Below are positions 48,271 to 56,901 of a stretch of DNA of 56,901 nt, piece by piece. The notes under the pieces were generated by a model that was given only the letters and a program-made list of their open reading frames with translations, had not been told where the DNA came from and did no database searches. The DNA comes from Lindgomyces ingoldianus (Eukaryota; Ascomycota; Dothideomycetes; Pleosporales; Lindgomycetaceae): NCBI RefSeq assembly GCF_010093535.1, contig NW_022985164.1:1-56901 (forward strand). Reading direction: 5' to 3'. The stretch's first letter is position 1; each line of letters starts with the position of its first letter. Position numbers and translations under genes: made by a program.

Positions 48271-49981
48271 TTACAACCTACGATTAGGCTGTAAGCTACC
48301 ACCTAAAGGTGCCCTACTGTTTAGACAAATCAGTATAGACTCCTTAGGTCACCCCACCTTAAGACACATCACGTGACCTAACAGACGACGAATGGACAGA
48401 TGCTTAGTCTAATAGGAAATTAACTGTTAAGCGCAATAAGCGTTAATAAGCGCAGATGTGTGTTGTAAGCAACTACGCTTACTTATAATCACCTATAATT
48501 AACCCTAGAACATTATGTATATAGCTAATACAGTAGACTATAATAAGAGAGTGTAATTAATAGTTTAGTTTATAAGTTACTATAGACTAAGTAGCATTAC
48601 TACTTTATAATAAGCGTAATACTATCTGTATATTTTATACTATATATACTTCCTCTTCTATCTTTAGACTGTTTAACCTAGCATCTTATACTACTATTAT
48701 AAAGGCAAACTATAGTTAGCTGCCCCCTCTCTTATTTATAAGCTAAGTTCGCACAGACTGTACACCTGCTGCTAACCCTGCTTCTTACCCTGTGTTCTCT
48801 TACTACTTAGGCCTAGCGTACTACTAGAGAATTCTAGCAGTAAGGATTATAATATTAATTACTACCCTCTCTTTAACAAAGTATAAATTCTATTCTTCTT
48901 ATTCTTAGAGGCTTACTTATAGCAGGTGCTACTTTATTAGGAAGTAATTTTAACTTAATAGACTCTAAGTTAGAACTTACAAAGTAGGTTGTAAACTTAT
49001 TAGTTAAATTAAGCTCCCTCTATTATAAGCTTAATAAATAGATAACTATACTTATAAGAAAATCTCTTTGCCTAGCACTTTTAAACTCTTTTATAGGTAA
49101 TTTAAAAGACTTAAAACCTTTTTTTACACATTACTAGCTTTATATAAGCTATAACTCTAGCGTCTTTTAGCAGAGCAAGGAAATAGTCTAGTAGATAGGC
49201 CTACACTTAGAAGGATCCCTAGTAATATAGTTTTAACCCTATGCTAATAACTAGAACTAACACAAAAGAATAGAGATACTACTTAGAAATAAAATAAAAA
49301 CATGTTAAAAAATGTAAAAGCCTTTAAAGACACCTTAAGAACTATTATAGCTAATAAAATAAACAACTTTTAATAAGAAAAAAAACTATGTAACTTTATA
49401 CATTCTAGTTCTAAGAACAGCTAGCTATCTATAGTTAGACTAACTAAAAGGCTCTCTATTGCATGTTCTATAAAGAACTTTAAGATTAAATTAAGAATAA
49501 ATACACTTATATATAAAAACTAAAAGATCTAGAGGACTTTATTAAGTCTGCTACTATTTATAATAACTAACACTAAGAACAAGACTTTAAAAAGAAAAAA
49601 AGAGATATAAACTAGAAGTTTCTTTAGCCTTATAAAAGAAGAAAAAGCTTACTTTAGAAGAACTTATAAACCTAAGTAAGCTTAAAGCTACTAAAATAAA
49701 AGCTTCTAAATAAAAAGAGCAGACTAGACTACTTTTAATAAAAGAAAAAAAAAGCTTAAAAGAAAAGCCTATCTAAACTATAAAAAAGTAGACTATTTTT
49801 ATTAAAATTACTTAAACTTTAAGACTTTAAAAAAAATAATAATTTAAAACTAGTAATAAAAGCTATTTACATAAAAAAGGCTTTATAGTAGACAACATCT
49901 GCAACAGGCTTACTAGAAGACTTTGTTAGAAGTGTAGTTCTAACTATAAACTAATAAAATGCCCTAGGAATTACTAGAAAG
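48271..49981 (+). pseudogene. Retroelement remnant, possible gag
   Basis: AT-rich, stop-filled sequence. From about 48.8 kb it resembles retrotransposon gag spacing on the plus strand, and near 49900-49970 a Cys pattern like a zinc knuckle can be read through stops, with one residue fewer than the standard CCHC box and Tyr in place of His. That is weak evidence. A less decayed patch at 48290-48440 has no recognisable content. Confidence 0.35.
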
Positions 49982-50062
49982 TGTAACGATTCTCATGAAT
50001 CGTTCCATCTCAGGTCGCCCGGAACCTCCGGAAGGCCCTTGTATCAGCCCCGACCTCGACCT
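49982..50062 (+). repeat. LTR family A, first 81 bp, cut by the Copia element
   Basis: Starts TGTAACGATTCTC and matches the intact copy at 56023 through GCCCCGACC, then stops exactly where the Copia LTR begins. The remainder of the LTR is not found on the other side of the Copia element. Confidence 0.88.
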
Positions 50063-50413
50063 TGTCAGATTGAAGCACTGTTTCTGGGCTTCCTGAGATG
50101 AATGATGGGTTTAGATATGATGTATGGGATGATTAATTAATTGTATTAATTGTGTTTATTTATTAATCCTTTTTCTGCTCTACTTGTGTTGCTTGGCTTT
50201 TTGTTTTGCTAATCCGAGTCCCTCGCGCACTTGCCCTATGCGCGACCAGCTTGCAAAATGCTGCAATTTTCTGCAATTTGCTGCAAACTGCTGCAACATG
50301 CTGCAAAATGCTGCAATTTGCAGCAACATACTGTTCGAGCTTATTGCTCGTACTATGTAGCAGCTTTCGTCAAGCGTTCCTCCTGTCTTGACAGTAGGTG
50401 CGCAAATCTGACA
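50063..50413 (-). repeat. Copia LTR, downstream copy (351 bp), little mutated
   Basis: Contains tandem TGCTGCAA-type units (about 50257-50330), a CGAGC/GCTCG hairpin and conserved ends. It keeps G at many sites where the 55195 copy has A. Confidence 0.9.
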
Positions 50414-53400
50414 CACCCCCTCAGCTTAGACATGCTTTAAGCTGGTTCCTAATTGCGCAACCTTAGTATGCTTCTAGGGCTTCTATTCTTGCTTTAATCT
50501 CTTCCATATCTGCTTCCTAACTGACTATCCTCTCCCTAACGTTAACTAGCCAAATTTGCTAAAGAAAGCTTAGCCATTTGCTAACTAGAAGCGCTTTAGT
50601 AAGTCTGTCTGCAAGCATCTTACTAGAGGGGACATAGACAACCTTAATTGTTTGTTAAGAGACTTCCTGTTAGAGCTAGTAGTTATAGATGTTAACATGT
50701 TAGAGCTTAGTTTAAAGTTAAGATATCTCTTTATTTACTAGTTAGATTATCTGCTTGTTGTTGCACTAGATTATAATAGTTAAATTAGGCAGCTTAACCT
50801 GCAGTTTATTAAGAAGCATTCTTATAAACATAGCTTCCTTAGCAACTTAGAACAGTGCAAGTAATTTTACTTCTGTTGTTAATATTATAACTATATCTTA
50901 TTTATTTACTTACTATGTAATCTATCTGCTAAATAGTTAAATAATGTAGCTCTAAAAGCTCTTTTTATTTAGTGTATTATTTATAAATAATGTATTACTT
51001 GCTACTATAAGGTAGTCTTCTCCTCCTAATTAGAGTGTGTACGTCTGTGTCGCATGTAGGTACAGAATGACTTAATTAGCTGCATTCTAATGGTTAGATG
51101 CGGGATTTGTGAGAAACTGTGCAAGGCGTAATGTAGTAAAGGCAATGTCTAGTCTTGTAGTAACTGCTGTAAAAAGTAAAGATCTAATTTTCTGCTAATA
51201 TTAATTTACTTCTAATAAGGTTGTAAAACTAGATTGCAGCATAAGTTTAATCCTACTTATAGGTGTAGTGTGCTGCAAGTTCTTTCTGTTAGCTAGCCTA
51301 GCTATTTTATTAATATATAAGGCTTATAATAGCTAAATTATTTATTACTATTAATCTTTAATAATCTTAACTCTTAAGAACTATTATAGGTCCTTACCTT
51401 TTATTAGAGTATACTTCTCTTATAACTAGTCTACTACACGCTGTGCATCTGCTTTAGAGCCTTTTTTATACATAATAATAAAGTTGTTTATATAGAAAAA
51501 GATAAATATTTTAGCTTTAGTTATGTAGTAGAGTTTATGTAAAATAGCTAAAAACCTAAGGCCTTTAAAAGTTATTATAAAATAGTGTTACTAAAGTAGA
51601 AAAAAATTTTATAAGCTATATAGTGCTTTTTAAAGCTTTAGTATTATACCTAGTTTCTAATAGCCTCTTAGCATCTACATGTAGATATTACAGTTAATTA
51701 CTACATATATAAACATGTTAGTTACATTATATTATTTAAGCTTTAAGTTAAAGTGTGTAAATATTACTATTAGCATTTAAAATAAGTGTTTTGCTAGGGT
51801 AGCAGTGTAGGTATTTTATGTAGTAATGTTTTTTTATTAATTGCTATAAACTACTAGTTGCGCTTTACATCTTTATAATCTATAGTGCTTATTAAGCTTA
51901 TAGGTGTACACTTATATATAATTTAAAATCTGCTGTCTAGCTGCTTTAATTAGCTTTATTTAGACCTCTGTCTAGGATTTTATTGTCTAATAACTGTCTA
52001 GGTGTGTTTTTTCTGCTGCTTTAAACATTTTATGTAGAAGGTGCTTCTTTAGTTACTTTTAAGTTAATAGTAAAAGTAGTAGCTAGCTTTTATAAAGTGT
52101 TTTTCTTTTAAATAGCATCTTTATTAATGCTGCTTTATTTAGTGTTTTACTACTATACTTTTTTACACTTTTAGATCTTATACTAGCTATAAAGGCTATA
52201 GCTTATAGTATAGTTTTTAATAACTTTATTTAGCTTAGCTTTAGTGCTGCTTTAGCTATTAACTATATAAGTAATGCTATAAGTAGCAGAGTATTTAAAA
52301 AAGATAAATAGTTATTTTTAATTTTTTTTTAATAGTAGCCTAGTAAGTCTACTTTATTAAAATTTAATATATTATTTATAGTGTTATCTTTATAAAATAA
52401 CTTTATCTTTAGCTAATAACTAAGTGTTAAAAGCTTAATTATTTTAATATATGTAGTAATTTTTTTTACTATGTTATATATAAAGTTATTTATTAGGTCT
52501 TTAGGCTTACTATTAAAAATTAAGTGTTTATTAAAAATAACATTATATGTATAGATTACTTTTACTAGCAGTAGTATTTATATATAGTAGATGTTTAATA
52601 ATTAGTACTTAACTAGATATTTAATTTACGCCTTTAAGTTTAGCCTCTATAGCTTAGATTTATTTTAATATGTGTTATTAGTTATTATAAATGCTTTATA
52701 GCTATAAGCTTTTAAATATATAAAGCTTAGCTTTTAAATTAATATAATAACTTTATTATTTAAAGCTACTTATATAAAAAAGATCTTATATAGTGTTTTC
52801 TAGTTATTAGCATAGTTTAGGGTCTAATTATATAAGTATACGCCTGCTCTAGTAATATATAGCTATATATTTTATAGTAGGTTAGCATTTAGTTACATAG
52901 CTTATAACTTTTTCTTATTTACACTTTTTAAGCATTTAGCTTCTCTGTTCTAGGCTTATGTATTTAGTGCTAAAAGCTTAATAGTTATTTTATGTAATGC
53001 TAGCTAGTATTTTACTTTTAGTTTTACTATTATAATCTTATTATTAGCTTTAATAACTTTTATAGTAATATTATAATAGTTTTTTAAAAAAAAAAATTAT
53101 AAACGCTTTAATAATTAATTTAGTAAGCTTATTATTTTTAAAGTAAAGGTCTTACTAAAGGCTAAAATACTTATTAGTAATTAGCATTTAACTTTACTTT
53201 TTTATAATGCTTTATGCTTTATATATATAGAAATTAATTAATAGTCTTTTACTAGGTCTACTATTACTAATTTATAGTGTACAGCTAATTTATTATTATA
53301 TCTTAGCTTTACTATATAAGTTATATTAAACTATTATAATTTCTTTAATTTGCACCCCCTTAGCTTACTATATAAGGTGTTAAAGTGTAGCTAGTCTAGA

Positions 53401-55194
53401 GTATCCTAGACGCTTATGCTATAGCTCTACTAATGCCTTTTATAGACTATGTTTAGTTTTTATGTTAATTATGTGTGTATAATATAAGCTTTTTTATAGT
53501 AGATAGTACTTTAACACTTATTAGCTATAAATTTTTATAAAATTTTTAATTATTATTCTATTTAAAGCCTTTAAAGTAGTTAGCTTTACTTATGTGTTCT
53601 ACTAGATTCCTTTTTATTACAGTAGGCAGAATAAGACTAGGTTGCACAGCAGGTCTAAGCATAGTGTAGTGTTATGTAGTATAAGACTATATACTTAACT
53701 ATGTGTTTTATGCTTACTTTTTAAGCTTAGTGTAATTAATTTATAGCTTTAAATCTATATATAAGAGTTTCTAGACTAAATAAAGTTTTTTAGTATTAGT
53801 AAATAATAGTTATAAATTTAATTAAGATTATTTATAATATAGCATATTAAGCTTAAGTTAAAGATAAATAATTCTTTTAATAAATATCTATTCTAGTTTA
53901 AATTAACTATAGCTAGTAATGTAGCTGCCTTAACTCTTAATACTTTCTAGCTTTTAAGTTAGTCTTTTTATATTTTTAGTGTAGGTGTATGTAAACTTTT
54001 TAAGATTAGTATCTTTAAATTATGTCTACACTACTCTTTTAGTAGGCCTTAAAATTCTAAGTTATGCTTATGCTTTAATACTATAAGCTTTTTAACTTTT
54101 TTATTTAGCATCTACTAGTCTAGTGCTTTGTCTAGATAGACATAGAAGCAGTTCTTTAGTGCATAGATGTGTCTATATGCAGAATATTTAGTGCCTTTTA
54201 TTTTAGTAAGTTTTTAGCTTAAAAATAACTCTTTATTATCTTTTTAATAATATTAATGTTAAGGTTTACTTTATTTTTTTAATGTTATAACTTTTACACT
54301 ATAAGTGTTTTTATTTATGCCTTAGGTAGTCTTTTTACTTTTAGTAAAGTATAATAAGTTATCTATTATAAAAGTAGCTTTATACTTTTCTATATATATT
54401 AAATAATTTAACATTAACTATATGTTTTTAAAAGCGCTTTATTATTTTTTTTTAATTTATGTCTAGTGTAAACTGTCTGCTTTTTTAAAAAGTTATAGAC
54501 TAATAAAAGGTAACTTTATTTATAGTAGTTAAAAAGTCTTTTATAACAGTATTAAACTATGTTGTTTCTAGAACATTTTATGTCTCTACTTCTATAGCAG
54601 CGTAATTATACTCTGCTAGCTATAGGTTTTATATGCTTATATTTTTTAGTAGCTTTAAAGATGCATTATATTAGTTACACATGTGTTTTTATTTAAATTA
54701 GTTATTAACACCTACTGTAGCTTTAAGGTTTGTAATCTACTGTCTAAGTAGTTAATCTAGGGAACAGCATGTACACTGCAGATGTGGGCTAACTATTAAC
54801 TAGATAAAGACAATAATTTATTAAAAGCTTAATTACTCTCTTTTATAATTATGTCTGTTACTTTTGTACTTGTTAGCCTTAATCTTATAGTATTTAATAG
54901 CTTCTTTAAAGGCTCTAACACTGCTTGTTAATAGCTTGTTTATGTGCGTAGGCGTTTTAACATTAGAGGCTAGTGAAAACTTAGCTATTAGTAGCATCTC
55001 TAGAGCTCTTAGTTTAGAGATTATTTGGATGGTCAACTTAGGATCCACTTGCGGCCAGATGCTGTGCGCTACACATCTCAATTGCAGCTGCATCATCCAG
55101 GCTCTGTAGTCGGTGTGGTCTTGAAGGACGACTGTCGCGTCTCAAGGAGGCTGGGTGGCCATTTTGTATTAATGGAGGCACTAAGACTCTTAAT
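50414..55194 (-). pseudogene. Copia interior: gag-pol remnants
   Basis: 4.8 kb, strongly TA-rich, with no long open frame except a gag-proximal piece of 87 codons at 54833-55096. The part next to each LTR (50414-50600, 55030-55160) is less decayed than the centre. Integrase and RNase H regions are expected at about 52-54 kb and 50.6-51.2 kb but are too decayed for me to place. Confidence 0.75.
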
Positions 55195-55535
55195 TGTTAG
55201 ATTAAAGCACTGTTTCTAGGCTTCCTAAGATAAATAATAGGTTTAGATATAATGTATAAGATAATTAATTAATTATATTAATTATGTTTATTTATTAATC
55301 CTTTTTCTGCTCTACTCGTGTTGCTCAGCTTTTTGTTTTGCTGATCTAAGTCCCTCGCGCACTTGCCCTATGCGCGACCAGCTTGCAAAATGCTGCAATT
55401 TTCTGCAATTTGCTGCAAACTGCTGCAACATGCTGCAATTTGCAGCAACATACTGTTCGAGCTTATTGCTCGTACTATGTAGCAGCTTTCGTCAAGCGTT
55501 CCTCCTGTCTTGACAGTAGGTGCGCAAATCTAACA
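55195..55535 (-). repeat. Copia LTR, upstream copy (341 bp), inner part RIP-mutated
   Basis: About 120 bases next to the element interior differ from the other LTR almost only by G to A on the plus strand. The outer 220 bases are nearly identical to it, apart from one missing 10-bp TGCTGCAA-type unit. Confidence 0.9.
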
Positions 55536-56022
55536 ATTATATTAAACTATTTAGTCTATAGATAGGATACTAGAGACTTTTTATTAACTAAAGCTTTTAA
55601 GTTTAGAACTTCTTATCCTCTATAATTAAGATTACCTTTAGAAAAGTTATAAAAAATGCGCTAAAGTAGAAACCTAAAGACTACTAATAACTTATTAAAA
55701 TTAAAGGCAACTGCTAATGTCTAACTAACTACTCTTTAACTCTAGAGTTAACTACACTCTAGCTAAGCTATACTCTACCTAATTTAGAGTTAATGCATAG
55801 CAACATGCCCTAATAGACCTTAATTAACTACTAAATTACCTTTAATAATGCCTTAAATCACCTCTACTACTTTAGTAGTAAGAAACCTATTAGGCACTTT
55901 TAATAATACCTAAATTATTACCTTATTAAACGCACACCTAAAATTAATAACTACATAGATAGCAAAGAATAATTAGCTAGACATTTATATAGATTAATAT
56001 TAAAGCAGGCGCGCACGCATAG
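55536..56022. other. Degenerate retroelement sequence
   Basis: AT-rich and stop-filled between the Copia element and the solo LTR. It continues at 56311-56476 on the other side of that LTR. It is probably the tail of a decayed LTR element ending at the LTR copy at 56477, but no domain is certain. Confidence 0.45.
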
Positions 56023-56310
56023 TGTAACGATTCTCATGAATCGCTCCATCTCGGGTCGCCGGAACTTCCGGAAGGCTTCCGTATCGGCCCCGACCCCGAC
56101 CTGGCCCCGACCCCTGCTGTTACCCCTATTCCCTCATGTATTTAGTCGCACCTTGCCCCTGTAGCTAGCTCGGTAGTTTTCTGATATCCTACGTACAAGG
56201 CCTATAGGTGTCATTGGTATTCCCAGGTCTCTAAGTCCCCACGCACTCCCATATGCCTCTGAGTGGATTCATACCGCATTCGGACCCATTGTCTTGCCTG
56301 CGCCGTTACA
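56023..56310 (+). mobile_element. Solo LTR of family A, intact, with CATAG target duplication
   Basis: 288 bp from TGTAACG to CGTTACA, with inverted ends. CATAG occurs directly on both sides (56018-56022 and 56311-56315). No internal element is present, so the interior was lost by LTR-LTR recombination. Its normal GC content stands out against the decayed surroundings. Confidence 0.93.
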
Positions 56311-56476
56311 CATAGTGTTTAGTTTAGAGGACACTGCTAGCAGTGTAAAGGAATACTTAGCAAGGACACCTAGCTAAATTAGACTAGTTTTAGTTTAAGA
56401 AGGCAGAGGACATAACAGTAATACTTTATACTATAATTACTACTAATAAGGACTATTAGTCTACAGAGGGGGGTAG
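56311..56476 (+). other. Remnant of an LTR element with terminal purine tract
   Basis: Continues the degenerate sequence interrupted by the solo LTR. It ends in AGAGGGGGGTAG right before the LTR at 56477, a good polypurine tract, which makes that LTR the 3' LTR of a plus-strand element. Confidence 0.55.
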
Positions 56477-56726
56477 TGTAATAATTCTTATAAATTATTC
56501 TATCTTAGGTTGCCTAGAACTTCTAGAAGGCCCTTGTATTAGCCCTAACCTTAACCTAGCCCTAACTCTGCCTAGCCCTCTGCTGTTACTCTTATTCTCT
56601 TATGTATTTAGTTGCACCTTGCCCTTGTAGCTAGCTTAGTAGTTTTCTAATATCCTTTATACAAGGCCTATAGGTGTTAATAGAAATTCCTAGGTTCTAA
56701 GTCCCCACGCACTCCCATATGCCTCT
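56477..56726 (+). repeat. LTR family A, RIP-mutated copy, cut by a Copia LTR
   Basis: Aligns to the intact copy at 56023 along its length, with many C-to-T and G-to-A changes, strongest at the left and nearly absent in the last 30 bases. It breaks off after GCCTCT, where the Copia LTR at 56727 begins. Confidence 0.88.
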
Positions 56727-56901
56727 TGTCAGATATGCGCACCTACTGTCAAGACAGGAGGAACGTTTGACGAAAGCTGCTACATAGTACGAGCAATAAG
56801 CTCGAACAGTATGTTGCTGCAAATTGCTGCATTTTGCAGCATTTTGCAGCATGTTGCAGCAAATTGCAGCATTTTACAGCATGTTGCAGCAAATTGCAGC
56901 A
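56727..56901 (+). repeat. Copia LTR, third copy, partial (runs off the right edge)
   Basis: Begins TGTCAGATATGCGCACC and matches the reverse complement of the LTRs at 50063 and 55195, so it lies in the opposite orientation. Its tandem TGCAGCAA-type array is longer than in either other copy within the part visible. Confidence 0.9.

Larger units (their letters stand above)
50063..55535 (-). mobile_element. Ty1/Copia retrotransposon, RIP-degraded, 5.47 kb
   Basis: Full-length by structure: LTRs at 50063-50413 and 55195-55535 with terminal TGTYAGATT and AATCTRACA. On the minus strand the interior runs gag (near 55096-54833), then decayed pol. The reverse transcriptase box is at 51483-51494, where the family YVDD reads YINN, followed by the MYKKGSKADAQRVVD block. 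A purine tract (AGGGGGTG, complement of 50414-50422) abuts the downstream LTR, which fixes the orientation. Stops and TA-rich composition mark it as dead. The flanking five bases differ (GACCT and ATTAT), so no target duplication survives. Confidence 0.88.

Noticed and set aside
50206..50440. Small open frames in the Copia LTR
   Set aside because: They arise from the repeat units, and appear on both strands and in both LTR copies. They are not genes.

Overview
The window looks like a 44 kb gene-bearing island from a filamentous ascomycete (Pezizomycotina) chromosome, with AT-rich transposon graveyards on both sides. This rests on short GT-AG introns (43-178 bp), two Zn2Cys6 regulators, a class VI chitin synthase, a HET-domain relic, and retrotransposon remains decayed by C-to-T/G-to-A changes typical of repeat-induced point mutation (RIP). 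I cannot name the species.

Left edge (1-1860): part of an LTR (family A, minus orientation), then a stop-riddled Ty3/Gypsy reverse transcriptase, then a 0.6 kb segment bounded by a 15-bp direct repeat.

Gene island (1.9-46 kb), in order: a 541-aa Zn2Cys6 regulator (minus); an F-box/2EXR-like protein (plus); about 6 kb without a convincing gene; a 908-aa Zn2Cys6 regulator in five exons (minus); thiamine pyrophosphokinase THI80 (plus); a KRE6/SKN1-type beta-1,6-glucan synthesis protein (plus); a SulP anion transporter (minus) divergent from saccharopine dehydrogenase LYS1 (plus); an L-2-hydroxyglutarate dehydrogenase (minus) convergent on LYS1; the nonsense-mediated decay factor UPF2/NMD2 in four exons, two of them tiny (minus); 3.6 kb of intergenic DNA; and a class VI chitin synthase (plus). 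Most are housekeeping genes. KRE6-like and chitin synthase both build the cell wall, but nothing suggests an operon-like cluster. Gene models were spliced by hand from reading frame, splice sites and family conservation.

Right edge (45-56.9 kb): a broken HET-domain gene, then a complete 1,610-bp LTR element with two 227-bp LTRs, a TCTCC target duplication and no visible coding capacity. Its interior carries palindrome arrays, and it is the most unusual object here. Beyond it lie dispersed repeats, a gag-like relic, a 5.47 kb Ty1/Copia element (minus strand) nested in a family-A LTR, a fresh solo family-A LTR with a CATAG duplication, a decayed family-A LTR preceded by a purine tract, and a third Copia LTR running off the end in the opposite orientation.
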